Assembly: GCF_000377665.1 (NCBI RefSeq)
Contig: NZ_KB898653.1
Coordinates: forward strand, 163,093 to 227,092
Length of the DNA stretch: 64,000 nucleotides
Reading direction: 5' to 3'
From: Vreelandella zhanjiangensis DSM 21076
Lineage (GTDB): Bacteria > Pseudomonadota > Gammaproteobacteria > Pseudomonadales > Halomonadaceae
Positions within the stretch are counted from its first letter, which is position 1. Every line of letters begins with the position of its first letter. A program made the position numbers and the translations under genes. Below, one piece after another: positions 55,535-63,704 of the stretch. A model generated the notes under the pieces. That model did no database searches and was not told the DNA's origin. It worked only from the letters and a program-made list of their open reading frames with translations.

Positions 55535-56098
55535 ATGCTTGATTCTAACCGATTGTGCCGCCTGGAGCAGGCGCCGCTATGGGATTTTGCCCTGGCGTTT
55601 TATGCCGAGCCCGGTATAGAGAGCGCCTGCCTGACACTGCAGGACACGCTTGATGTGGATGTATGTGAGCTTTTAATGCACAGCTGGCTATTTGTGCATG
55701 GGCTTGAAGCGCTGCCCCGAGCGCTTGCAGTGCAGCGTGAAGAGCGCAATCTCTGGCAGCGTGATATCACCCAAGTATTGCGTCATTTACGGCGCACGTT
55801 AAAGCCTCAGGCATTGCAAAGTTCTTCTATTAGCGCTCTTCGCAAAACGATTCAGCAGGCCGAACTCCAGGCTGAGCGTGAGAACCTTCAACGCTGGCAA
55901 TCGTGGGCAATGCAGATGCCAGAAAATAATCCTCACTTAACCAAACGTGCTGAAAATATACAAAATGTTGCACAATGGCTGCAGGATAAGCTGCTTTTCG
56001 GCGAACTTGACAAGCATTGCTTGCCTGGGTCAAGCGCGCGCGAAAGCGTGATGCAGGCCTGGCAAACCCTGGCCGCTCGGCTTGACCGCTTTGAATGA
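55535..56098 (+). CDS. TIGR02444 family protein
   Basis: A 187-residue protein of a gammaproteobacterial family of unknown function; the N-terminal LWDFALAFYAEPGIESACLTLQDTLDVDVCELLMHSWL matches its pattern. It is all-helical in appearance, soluble and without known motifs. It is divergent from the ABC-F gene, as in relatives. Start codon choice: ATG at 55535 is preferred because the alternative at 55505 overlaps the divergent ABC-F start, but the ribosome site is weak. Confidence 0.85.
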   Translation: MLDSNRLCRLEQAPLWDFALAFYAEPGIESACLTLQDTLDVDVCELLMHSWLFVHGLEALPRALAVQREERNLWQRDITQVLRHLRRTLKPQALQSSSISALRKTIQQAELQAERENLQRWQSWAMQMPENNPHLTKRAENIQNVAQWLQDKLLFGELDKHCLPGSSARESVMQAWQTLAARLDRFE

Positions 56099-56290
56099 GC
56101 GCGCTAGCCTAAAATCAAGCTGCTTTTGATTAACCATTCGTTATACGTCCGCTGACTGACAGCAATGAATAACGTTTATGCATGTCAGCGAAGGTAAAAC
56201 AAATCGTTAAAGTGCGTTTCTCAACGCTGAAAAACAAAAGCAGAATTTTGCGCACTCGTATCGCGCTTACCACTGCAAGGGGAACATCGC

Positions 56291-57307
56291 ATGAAGGCAA
56301 GCAAGTTAATAACGACGGCTAGCGTCGGCGCATTGCTGTTTGGCATGACAGCAGCTGCACAGGCGGATAACTGGCGCTTCGCGCATGAAGAGTACGAAGG
56401 CGATGTACAGGATGTGTTCGCCTACGCGTTCAAAGAATATATCGAAGAGAATTCCGATCACACGCTGCAGGTTTACCGCTTTGGCGAGCTTGGCGAGTCT
56501 GACGACATTATGGAGCAGACTCAAAACGGCATTCTGCAGTTCGTTAACCAGTCGCCTGGCTTTACCGGTGCGCTGATTCCTGAAGCGCAGATTTTCTTTA
56601 TTCCCTACCTGCTGCCTACGGATGAAGACACGGTTCTCACGTTCTTCGACGAAAGCAAAGCCATTAACGAAATGTTCCCTGAGCTTTACGCCGAGCAAGG
56701 CCTTGAGCTTTTGAAAATGTATCCTGAAGGTGAAATGGTCATCACCACTAACGAGCCGATCAGCTCGCCAGAGGATATGAACAATAAGAAAATCCGCACC
56801 ATGACCAACCCGCTGCTTTCCGAAACCTACGATGCATTTGGCGCAACACCGACGCCGCTGCCGTGGGGTGAAGTGTATGGCGGTCTGCAAACCGGCATTC
56901 TGGATGGTCAGGAAAACCCGATTTTCTGGATCGAGTCAGGGGGCCTGTACGAAGTCTCTCCGCATCTGACGTTTACCGGCCATGGCTGGTTCACGACCGC
57001 GATGATGGCGAACCAGGACTTCTATGAAGGTCTTTCTGAAGAAGATCAGCAACTGATTCAAGACGCATCCAATGCCGCTTATGACCAGACCATTGAGCAC
57101 ATCAAAGGGTTGGCCGATGAAGCGCTGGAGAAAATTCAGGCCGCTTCTGATGACGTGACCGTTACCCGCCTGGATGAAGAACAGATCCAGGCGTTCCGTG
57201 ATCGCGCGCCGCAAGTGGAAGAAGCTTTCCTCAGAATGACCGGTGAAGGCGGTGCTGAGCTGCTTGAGCAGTTCAAAGCCGACCTGGAAGCCGTCAGCAA
57301 CGAGTAA
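56291..57307 (+). CDS. teaA: Ectoine/hydroxyectoine-binding periplasmic protein
   Basis: Binding protein of the osmoregulated ectoine TRAP transporter, 338 residues with a 25-residue signal peptide (to AAAQA). The mature protein starts DNWRFAHEEYEGDVQDVF and is very like Halomonas elongata TeaA. The ectoine-contacting residues I recall from the TeaA structure are conserved in register: mature Glu9, Phe66, Arg144, Trp167, Asn184 and Phe209. An AGGGG site precedes the ATG. A terminator directly follows, so the binding protein can be made in excess of the permeases. Confidence 0.97.
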   Translation: MKASKLITTASVGALLFGMTAAAQADNWRFAHEEYEGDVQDVFAYAFKEYIEENSDHTLQVYRFGELGESDDIMEQTQNGILQFVNQSPGFTGALIPEAQIFFIPYLLPTDEDTVLTFFDESKAINEMFPELYAEQGLELLKMYPEGEMVITTNEPISSPEDMNNKKIRTMTNPLLSETYDAFGATPTPLPWGEVYGGLQTGILDGQENPIFWIESGGLYEVSPHLTFTGHGWFTTAMMANQDFYEGLSEEDQQLIQDASNAAYDQTIEHIKGLADEALEKIQAASDDVTVTRLDEEQIQAFRDRAPQVEEAFLRMTGEGGAELLEQFKADLEAVSNE

Positions 57308-57345
57308 CCGTAACGTTTCCGCCTCGGCGGATAGGGTGACTCATC

Positions 57346-57372
57346 AAGGGGCAGCCACGCTGCCCCTTTTTT
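57346..57372 (+). terminator. Intra-operon terminator/attenuator between teaA and teaB
   Basis: A perfect 10-bp stem (57346-57355 with 57359-57368), CAC loop and T-run, 39 bases past the teaA stop. Read-through or a second promoter is needed for teaBCD. Confidence 0.93.
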
Positions 57373-57536
57373 ATTGGTCCTAAGGGCGATGAGAGCGGGC
57401 TTGAAAGGTGTAGAGAGCGTTGGAGAATAGTTTTCCAAGGTTAACGCAAAAACGCCAAGCACCCGTTACGCTAAGAAAGTGGCGATACGATTTCATCACT
57501 GCACTGCTTTTTCACTGCCGCTATTTCATTAATGCC

Positions 57537-57594
57537 ATCGTGAGTGTGGAATGCTCACGATATTGAGCGTGCTGTGGGCGGTTGTAAGCCACAG
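57537..57594 (+). promoter_or_regulatory. Two stem-loops in the teaB leader
   Basis: ATCGTGAG/CTCACGAT (57537-57544 and 57554-57561) is a perfect 8-bp hairpin; CTGTGG/CCACAG (57572-57577 and 57589-57594) is a second. They sit in the 249-base stretch after the terminator and just before the teaB ribosome site. They may stabilise the processed teaBCD message or control its translation. No gene is present between 57308 and 57621. Confidence 0.5.
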
Positions 57595-57621
57595 TCATGC
57601 TGCTAAAAGGGGAATCCGGCC

Positions 57622-58200
57622 ATGACCGATGAAGAATCCGAAAAGAACTACCACTCAGGTTTGCCCGGCGTATTAGGGATAATCGACACTGCAATTAGCA
57701 AAATCGAGTCAGTGATTCTGGCGCTAGGGGTTTTGCTAATGGCGCTGAATACGGTTACCAACGTTGTGGCTCGTTTTGTGTTTGGTAACAGCATCATGTT
57801 TTCCGGCGAGCTAAACCGCATCTTGATCATCATGATTACATTTGCCGGTATTGGCTATGCGGCGCGCCATGGGCGCCACATTCGCATGTCGGCGATCTAT
57901 GATGCGTTGCCGGTTGGAGGGCGCAAAGCACTCATGATCTGTATTGCGCTATTTACCTCAATGATCATGTTCTTTCTACTTTATTACTCTGTCGTTTATA
58001 TCCTGGATCTGTATAGCAAGGGGCGGGTACTGCCCTCGCTAAGCCTTCCGGTCTGGATTATTTACCTGTGGGTGCCAATGGGCTTTTTGATCACTGGTCT
58101 TCAATACCTGCTGACCGCGGTCAAAAATTTCACTTCCCATGATGTGTATCTCTCAACCGGCGTTGTGGACGGTTACAAAGATACTGAAACCGAAGTTTGA
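57622..58200 (+). CDS. teaB: Ectoine TRAP transporter small permease
   Basis: A DctQ-type subunit of 192 residues with four membrane helices ([55 protein letters not shown]; two more at about 112-160). It sits between teaA and teaC in the Halomonas order. An AAAAGGGGA site precedes the ATG. It couples TeaA to the TeaC channel. Confidence 0.95.
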   Translation: MTDEESEKNYHSGLPGVLGIIDTAISKIESVILALGVLLMALNTVTNVVARFVFGNSIMFSGELNRILIIMITFAGIGYAARHGRHIRMSAIYDALPVGGRKALMICIALFTSMIMFFLLYYSVVYILDLYSKGRVLPSLSLPVWIIYLWVPMGFLITGLQYLLTAVKNFTSHDVYLSTGVVDGYKDTETEV

Positions 58201-58230
58201 CGTAGGGCATCGCACTCTAGGGGAATAGTT

Positions 58231-59514
58231 ATGACGACAATAATGGTAGTCACCATGATTGCCCTGCTGCTGCTGGGCTTTCCAATGATGGTTCCGCTGA
58301 TTGCGGCGGCGATCATCGGCTTTTACATGATGTTTAATGGCTTCGGCCAGATGGATACGCTGATCCAGCAGATGATGGCGGGTATTCGTCCGGCATCGCT
58401 GATTGCCGTGCCCATGTTTATTCTCGCTGCCGATATCATGACGCGCGGCCAGTCGGCCAACCGGCTGATCGATATGGTGATGGCGTTTATCGGCCATATC
58501 AAAGGCGGGCTTGCGGTCAGTACGGCGGCGTCGTGCACACTGTTCGGTGCTGTTTCAGGCTCTACTCAGGCAACCGTGGTGGCAGTCGGTTCACCGCTGC
58601 GACCCAAAATGCTCAAGGCCGGTTATTCGGACTCGTTTACCCTGGCGCTGATTATTAACGCCAGTGATATTGCCTTCTTGATCCCGCCGAGTATCGGCAT
58701 GATCATCTACGGGGTTATTTCGGGTACTTCAATTGGCGAGCTGTTTATTGCCGGTATCGGGCCGGGTCTGCTGATTCTGGTTATGTTTTCGGCCTACTGT
58801 ATTGCTTACGCAATCATTAAGGATGTACCAACTGAGGCGCGAGCCAGCTGGAAAGAGCGCGGCACTGCAGTTCAAAAGGCGCTCTGGCCGCTGGGTTTCC
58901 CGGTCATTATCGTAGGTGGCATTTATGGGGGCATCTTCAGCCCCACCGAGGCCGCGGCTGCCTGTGTGCTTTACGCCATACTGCTGGAGTTCGTGGTGTT
59001 TCGCTCGCTCAAAATGGGTGATATCTACACTATCGCCAAGTCTACTGGTTTGATTACGGCCGTAGTGTTTATCCTGGTGGCGGTAGGTAACAGCTTTTCG
59101 TGGATCATTTCCTTTGCCCAGATCCCCCAGGCGATTCTGGAATCGGTCGGGGTGAATGACGCAGGGCCGACCGGCGTTCTAATCGCGATTTGTATCTCTT
59201 TCTTTATCGCGTGTATGTTCGTTGATCCTATCGTGGTCATTCTGGTTTTAACGCCTATTTTTGCCCCTGCTATTGCGGCCACAGGCCTGGATCCCGTATT
59301 GGTGGGTATCCTGATTACCCTGCAGGTGGCGATCGGGTCGGCGACACCGCCGTTTGGGTGCGATATCTTTACCGCCATTGCGATCTTTAAACGGCCCTAC
59401 TGGGAAGTCATTAAAGGCACGCCTCCGTTTATCTTTATGCTGATCCTGGCGGCGGCGCTGCTGATTATGTTTCCGCAGATTGCGCTGTTCCTGCGTGATG
59501 TGGCCTTCCGCTAA
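58231..59514 (+). CDS. teaC: Ectoine TRAP transporter large permease
   Basis: A DctM-type channel of 427 residues with about 12 helices. Typical segments: [71 protein letters not shown] and [18 protein letters not shown]. Sodium-driven import of ectoine and hydroxyectoine is established for the Halomonas elongata homologue. TAGGGGAA precedes the ATG, 30 bases after teaB. Confidence 0.96.
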   Translation: MTTIMVVTMIALLLLGFPMMVPLIAAAIIGFYMMFNGFGQMDTLIQQMMAGIRPASLIAVPMFILAADIMTRGQSANRLIDMVMAFIGHIKGGLAVSTAASCTLFGAVSGSTQATVVAVGSPLRPKMLKAGYSDSFTLALIINASDIAFLIPPSIGMIIYGVISGTSIGELFIAGIGPGLLILVMFSAYCIAYAIIKDVPTEARASWKERGTAVQKALWPLGFPVIIVGGIYGGIFSPTEAAAACVLYAILLEFVVFRSLKMGDIYTIAKSTGLITAVVFILVAVGNSFSWIISFAQIPQAILESVGVNDAGPTGVLIAICISFFIACMFVDPIVVILVLTPIFAPAIAATGLDPVLVGILITLQVAIGSATPPFGCDIFTAIAIFKRPYWEVIKGTPPFIFMLILAAALLIMFPQIALFLRDVAFR

Positions 59515-59534
59515 CTTTCCACAAGGAGAATTGC

Positions 59535-59978
59535 ATGTTTAATCGCATTTTAGTCCCGGTGGACGGTTCGAAAGGGGCTATCAAAGCACTTGATAAGGCG
59601 GTTGGGCTGCATATGCTAACGGGCGCCGAACTGTATTTTCTGTGTGTATTCAAGCATCACAGCCTGCTTGAGGCGTCGCTTTCCATGGTGCGTCCAAGCC
59701 AACTGGATATACCCGATGATGCTTTGAAAGAGTACGCCACCGAGATTGCCGTGCATGCGAAATCCCACGCGATCGATATGGGCGCTGAAAGTAGCCGCGT
59801 CCGCGCTTTTGTGAAAGGTGGGCGCCCATCACGCACCATCGTACGCTTTGCCTGGAAGCGGGAGTGCGATCTAATTGTCATTGGTGCCCAGGGCACCAAC
59901 GGCGAAAAAAGTATGCTACTGGGCAGCGTTTCCCAGCGGGTTGCCGGTGCAGCCCACTGTCCGACGCTAGTTGTATAG
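59535..59978 (+). CDS. teaD: Universal stress protein TeaD
   Basis: A single-domain Usp of 147 residues. It begins [19 protein letters not shown] and has the complete ATP-binding motif GAQG(x)9GS ([22 protein letters not shown]) and a final CPTLVV strand. In Halomonas elongata TeaD binds ATP and limits ectoine uptake through TeaABC. The gene follows teaC by 20 bases with an AAGGAGA site. No clear terminator follows; an 18-bp repeat array does. Confidence 0.96.
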   Translation: MFNRILVPVDGSKGAIKALDKAVGLHMLTGAELYFLCVFKHHSLLEASLSMVRPSQLDIPDDALKEYATEIAVHAKSHAIDMGAESSRVRAFVKGGRPSRTIVRFAWKRECDLIVIGAQGTNGEKSMLLGSVSQRVAGAAHCPTLVV

Positions 59979-60014
59979 GGTGGCGTAAACCTCTGGGTAA
60001 ACGCGCTGTCCTAT

Positions 60015-60088
60015 TTTTTGAAGTACTCTAAATTTTTGAAGTACTCTAAATTTCTAAAGTACTCTAAATATTTTTGAAGCATCCTAAA
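60015..60088. repeat. Four copies of an 18-bp unit upstream of the FKBP gene
   Basis: Units TTTTTGAAGTACTCTAAA lie at 60015-60032 and 60033-60050 (identical), a variant at 60051-60068, then two extra bases and a fourth variant at 60071-60088. The array ends 37 bases before the FKBP start and is very AT-rich compared with its surroundings. Confidence 0.9.
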
Positions 60089-60125
60089 TATGGCGTATCA
60101 CGCCAACGAATAAGGTTATTTTTTA

Positions 60126-60806
60126 ATGAAAACACTGCTCTCTACAACGGCCTTGACCAGTCTGCTTTTGGTGGCACCTTTTGTTGCCGCCGCCCCTGAT
60201 ACAGACGAGCAGCGTCTTGCCTACAGCCTTGGGGTTACTCTGGGCGAAAGCATGAAGGCCGATATCGAAGATCTGGACCTGGATGCGTTTAACGACGGCA
60301 TGCGCGATGTGTTCGAAGACAACGATCTGGCGCTCAGCGAAGACGAGATGGTTGAGTCGATCATGGCCTTCCAGGCACGCTCTCAAGAGGCGCGTGAAAA
60401 AGAAGCTGCCGAGATGGCCCAGCTAAATCAGGAAGAAGGCGATGACTTCCTGGCGGAAAACGCCGAGCGTGAAGGTGTTGAAGTAACCGAGTCGGGCCTA
60501 CAGTACGAAGTGCTGGAGTCGGGCGATGGTGAAACACCTGGGCCTGAAGATACCGTGGAAGTGAATTACGAAGGCATGCTCCTGGACGGCACCGTATTTG
60601 ACAGCTCGTTTGAGCGCGGCGAACCGGTAAGCTTCCAGGTTAACCAGGTAATTGAAGGCTGGCAGGAAGCGCTGCAGCTGATGAGCGTTGGCGACAGCTG
60701 GATGCTATACATTCCTGCTGATCTTGCCTACGGTGAACACGGCCAGGGTCCGATTGGCCCCAACGAAATGCTTACCTTCCGCGTTGAACTGCTAGGCGTC
60801 GAATAA
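60126..60806 (+). CDS. FKBP-type peptidyl-prolyl isomerase, secreted
   Basis: A protein of 226 residues with an N-terminal signal peptide (MKTLLSTTALTSLLLVAPFVAAA), an FKBP_N helical dimerisation domain (about 25-115, starting DTDEQRLAYSLGVTLGESM) and a C-terminal FKBP domain (from about 130, VEVNYEGMLLDGTVFDSSFERGEP, VIEGWQEALQLMSVGDSWMLYIPADLAYGE, FRVELLGVE). This is the FkpA/Mip layout: a periplasmic folding helper. The typical aromatic residues of the active site are present. Confidence 0.94.
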   Translation: MKTLLSTTALTSLLLVAPFVAAAPDTDEQRLAYSLGVTLGESMKADIEDLDLDAFNDGMRDVFEDNDLALSEDEMVESIMAFQARSQEAREKEAAEMAQLNQEEGDDFLAENAEREGVEVTESGLQYEVLESGDGETPGPEDTVEVNYEGMLLDGTVFDSSFERGEPVSFQVNQVIEGWQEALQLMSVGDSWMLYIPADLAYGEHGQGPIGPNEMLTFRVELLGVE

Positions 60807-60809
60807 CCT

Positions 60810-61868
60810 ATGTTCCTGGCCCCTGTTGTTGCCCGTTACACCAGTTTCATACTCTTGGTAGGCGGGCCTCTGGTGGCCAGTGCTGCTGAAACGCCTGATC
60901 GCTTGCCTGCGCTAAATGCGCTGACGGAACAGGCAAGCGTGGTAGGCGTATCCTCGGGTGGTTATATGGCCACACAGCTAGCGGTTGCCTGGCCTGAGCG
61001 CTTTAGCGGCGTTGGGGTACTGGCAGCGGGGCCTTGGGGATGTTCTCAGGGCTCGCTGAGCATGGCGCTTAATCAATGCATGATGACGCGTGGTGGTCTG
61101 CCTGATCTTGAGGATCTTGAAGACCGCCGTGAGCGTTATACGCAAAACGAGCAGGCGGGCGATCAGGCAGCTCTTGGCAAGCTAAGAGCCTTTATCTGGC
61201 ATGGCGGGGCGGATAACGTTGTTGATCCTGAGCTGGTTGAGCTTTTAGCCGGGCAGTGGCGGCAGTGGCTAGCAGCGCCTGACCAATTAAGAGTCGTGCG
61301 CAATCCGACAGCGGGCCACGGCTGGCCGGTACGCCTGCACGAAGAGGAAACAGTTGGCCCCCATGAGCTGGGGAACTGCCGTCAGGGCGGGGGAAGCCAT
61401 GTGCTCGCCTGCGATGAAGACGTCGCCCGCGAGATGCTTGACTGGCTATACCCAGAGCGCGAAACGGTGAGTCCAGAGTCAGGTGAACTGGTCGCGTTCG
61501 ATCAGTCAGAGTTTGCCGTCAAGGGGCTTGCGGATACCGGCTATCTATTTATCCCCGCTTCCTGTGAAGATGAAGCCTGCCCGGTCACGATTGCCCTGCA
61601 CGGCTGCCAGATGAGCACTAATGCCATCAATGACACCTTCGTCAGTCACAGTGGATTAAATCACTGGGCCGCAAGGCATCGTCAGATAGTGCTTTACCCG
61701 CAAATCGACAGCAGCTTATCCAACCCGCAGGGGTGTTGGGATTGGTGGGGATATGCCGAAAGCCTTTGGCAGCAAAATCCGCTCCACGATACCCGTGAAG
61801 GCAGCCAGGTGAGCGCGCTGATAGCCATGCTCGACCGATTGCAAACGGCCTCTAACGACGCCGACTAA
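60810..61868 (+). CDS. Secreted esterase of the PHB-depolymerase type (permuted alpha/beta hydrolase)
   Basis: A 352-residue protein with a probable signal peptide (to about ASA, residue 25). The nucleophile motif GVSSG (Ser48) is near the N-terminus, the acid is Asp135 (HGGADNVVDP) and the base His170 (TAGHGWPV). The oxyanion-type ALHGC and the NPQGCWDWWGY segment come only afterwards, so the fold order is circularly permuted, as in Penicillium funiculosum PHB depolymerase (Ser39, Asp121, His155). It lies 3 bases after the FKBP stop with no clear ribosome site of its own. Natural substrate is not proven. Confidence 0.85.
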   Translation: MFLAPVVARYTSFILLVGGPLVASAAETPDRLPALNALTEQASVVGVSSGGYMATQLAVAWPERFSGVGVLAAGPWGCSQGSLSMALNQCMMTRGGLPDLEDLEDRRERYTQNEQAGDQAALGKLRAFIWHGGADNVVDPELVELLAGQWRQWLAAPDQLRVVRNPTAGHGWPVRLHEEETVGPHELGNCRQGGGSHVLACDEDVAREMLDWLYPERETVSPESGELVAFDQSEFAVKGLADTGYLFIPASCEDEACPVTIALHGCQMSTNAINDTFVSHSGLNHWAARHRQIVLYPQIDSSLSNPQGCWDWWGYAESLWQQNPLHDTREGSQVSALIAMLDRLQTASNDAD

Positions 61869-61921
61869 GCTTTTTTCTGGCACATTAACGTCAAACCGAC
61901 TTTGATCTCCCTTTCGGGGTA

Positions 61922-62215
61922 TCAAGGATGACGCGTGCCTGCCATAGGCATAATGGCTTGAGAGGCGGCTTTTGCCGATCTGTCGACATTAATATGCAGC
62001 GTTAACTTCCCCTCATCGCCCAAAATAGCTGAGCAGGCCTGACCCTTGAGATCACAGATGGCCATTGTGGGATGCCCGGCCGTTGGGTGGCTATCGTGAA
62101 GGTGGTGAAAAAACACATACCAAGTACACACCGCCAGCGCTAGGCCGGTGACCAAAATCAGTACTTTGAGTCCCTTTAAACCCGCAAAGTAAGCAGGTTG
62201 AGGTAGTATCTTCAT
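61922..62215 (-). CDS. Membrane-anchored hypothetical protein, possibly truncated
   Basis: A 97-residue ORF with one N-terminal membrane helix (VLILVTGLALAVCTWYVFFHHL) followed by a periplasmic part with ICDLKGQACSAILGDEGKLTLHINVD. The pattern CDL(x)nGxCSA before an LxL(x)I strand is seen in longer small membrane proteins of other gammaproteobacteria; here the protein ends soon after. Its stop lies only 53 bases from the convergent esterase stop, so a truncated 3-prime end is likely. The ribosome site is poor. Function unknown. Confidence 0.5.
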   Translation of the reverse strand: MKILPQPAYFAGLKGLKVLILVTGLALAVCTWYVFFHHLHDSHPTAGHPTMAICDLKGQACSAILGDEGKLTLHINVDRSAKAASQAIMPMAGTRHP

Positions 62216-62320
62216 GGCAGAATGTCGCTACGCAAGCCGTGAGGCGGGGATTCGTTTCATGGTAACAGTAAATGTGTCGATGTCGTTGTGCTGTGATGTC
62301 GCAGGCCATAAGGAAATTCC

Positions 62321-63235
62321 ATGGAGAGTATTACCGCTGCGTTAGGGCCTTTGTTTCTTTTAATACTTTTTGGCGCAGCGCTGGGTTACTGGCGCTGGCC
62401 GAGCCCGGATTTTTGGCCCGCTATGGAGCGGTTAATCTACTTTGTGCTTTTCCCAGCCATGCTGGTAGGGACGCTCGCGACCGCCGATGTCAGCCAGGTA
62501 CCAGTGGGGCGCCTAGCACTAGTATTGTTAGGCGCAATAGCATTTTTTGGGTTGCTGATCTGGTGGCTGCGCCATTGGCTACAGCTAACACCCGCGGCGT
62601 TTACCTCCGTGTTTCAAGGAGCGGTGCGCTTTAACACCTATGTTGGCGTGGCAGGGGCGGCAGCATTGCATGGCGAGTTAGGAGCAACGACCGCTGCTGT
62701 GGCCGTGGCGTTAATGGTACCTGTGGTTAACGTGATGTGTGTGGCAAGCTTTGTTGCTGCGGGCACGTTAGGCAGTGCCAGTATGGGGAAAAGCGTGATG
62801 GCGCTGGTGAAAAACCCGCTGATACTCGCTTGCTTAGCGGGCATTGCGTTAAACCTGACCGGTATTGGTCTGCCAGGGTGGAGCCAGGATACCGTGGGCC
62901 TTCTGGGACGAGCCGCCTTGCCGCTGGGGTTGATTGCCGTGGGGGTAGCCCTGCGCCCGGCAGCGCTATTACGGATCGACCGCGGCCTGCTCGCCACCAA
63001 CAGTATCAAGCTAATGCTGATGCCTGCATTGGTATTGGCACTGGCGTGGGCATTAGGGCTGGACACGATCAGCCGAGACGTTGCGCTATTGTTCGCCGCC
63101 CTGCCTACTGCCACTTCAGCCTATATTCTGGCCCGCCAGCTGGGCGGCGATGCCGAGCTAATGGCGGCCATTATCACCGGTCAGACGCTGCTCGCCATGC
63201 TCTCACTACCGCTATGGCTTCAGTTAGCCGGCTAA
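62321..63235 (+). CDS. AEC-family transporter
   Basis: An auxin-efflux-carrier-type permease of 304 residues with ten hydrophobic helices in two halves. Characteristic are ERLIYFVLFPAMLVGTLA, AVRFNTYVGVAGAAALHG, KNPLILACLAGIALNLTGIGLP and the late AALPTATSAYILARQLGGD with the conserved Pro. Such proteins in bacteria carry organic acids (malonate, malate) or are uncharacterised. The ATG follows AAGGAAA. Confidence 0.92.
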   Translation: MESITAALGPLFLLILFGAALGYWRWPSPDFWPAMERLIYFVLFPAMLVGTLATADVSQVPVGRLALVLLGAIAFFGLLIWWLRHWLQLTPAAFTSVFQGAVRFNTYVGVAGAAALHGELGATTAAVAVALMVPVVNVMCVASFVAAGTLGSASMGKSVMALVKNPLILACLAGIALNLTGIGLPGWSQDTVGLLGRAALPLGLIAVGVALRPAALLRIDRGLLATNSIKLMLMPALVLALAWALGLDTISRDVALLFAALPTATSAYILARQLGGDAELMAAIITGQTLLAMLSLPLWLQLAG

Positions 63236-63270
63236 GATGCAAAAATAAATAAAAAGTATTCGCATTTGTA

Positions 63271-63299
63271 TTGACGAGATAAATACGAATGATTATATT
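63271..63299 (+). promoter_or_regulatory. Near-consensus sigma-70 promoter with overlapping dyad
   Basis: TTGACG (63271-63276), a 17-base spacer and TATATT (63294-63299). The arms ATTCGCATTT (63258-63267) and AAATACGAAT (63281-63290), complementary except one position, straddle the -35 box and look like an operator. Confidence 0.72.
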
Positions 63300-63305
63300 G
63301 TCTGT

Positions 63306-63424
63306 GTAGCGTTTAATGAGTCGCTACAGACCACGACAGATTACCGCCAGTTTTTTGTCATGGTTTCTCCCTCTCATTGCTAGTCACGGTCTTTTGCCAC
63401 TCCCTTGGAGTGGCTTTCTTTTTT
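63306..63424 (+). ncRNA. Candidate small regulatory RNA
   Basis: About 120 bases between a sigma-70-like promoter and a rho-independent terminator, with no ORF bearing a ribosome site. A 5-prime hairpin can form from TGTAGCG (63305-63311) and CGCTACA (63322-63328), then a mostly unpaired pyrimidine-rich middle (TTTCTCCCTCTCATTGC), then the terminator stem. This is the classical layout of an Hfq-type sRNA. A CTCATTGCTA stretch faintly recalls the RyhB core (CACATTGCT), but no family is assigned. Confidence 0.55.
63396..63424 (+). terminator. Rho-independent terminator of the candidate sRNA
   Basis: GCCACT (63396-63401) and AGTGGC (63409-63414) with loop CCCTTGG, then TTTCTTTTTTTT. It is 160 bases from the upstream AEC stop and precedes the DUF2256 gene. 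Confidence 0.88.
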
Positions 63425-63531
63425 TTGGGGCAACCTGAACCGTAAAATGACGCAGTGCTTGAGGCGCCGCCTTGGTAAGTCTCTACACTGATGCAGTCAT
63501 TCGTTTTCACGCCTCAACCGCCGGTAATTAC

Positions 63532-63669
63532 ATGGCCCACCAGAAACCCCACCTCCCAACGAAAATATGCCCGGTCTGCGAGCGCCTCTTCACTTGGCGC
63601 AAGAAGTGGGCTCGGGACTGGGAGAATGTCGTCTATTGCTCGCAGAGGTGTCGGCGTAATGGCGTGTGA
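63532..63669 (+). CDS. DUF2256 zinc-binding small protein
   Basis: A 45-residue protein: [16 protein letters not shown] then [29 protein letters not shown]. The CxxC and CxxxC pairs with the FTWRKKW core define DUF2256, a treble-clef-like zinc protein often next to photolyase/cryptochrome genes. A longer frame from 63472 is in register but lacks a start with support. An IS begins 36 bases after the stop, which may have separated it from a former partner. Confidence 0.88.
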   Translation: MAHQKPHLPTKICPVCERLFTWRKKWARDWENVVYCSQRCRRNGV

Positions 63670-63704
63670 TGTAGCGACCAGCCAACGCTTAAAAGCCGCC
63701 AGAC

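Noticed and set aside
60015..60088. CRISPR array
   Set aside because: Units are directly adjacent 18-mers without unique spacers, and there are no cas genes; the same applies to the 12-, 13- and 15-bp arrays.
63472..63669. A 65-codon version of the DUF2256 protein
   Set aside because: The extra 20 residues have no family similarity and no supported start; the ATG at 63532 gives the usual length.
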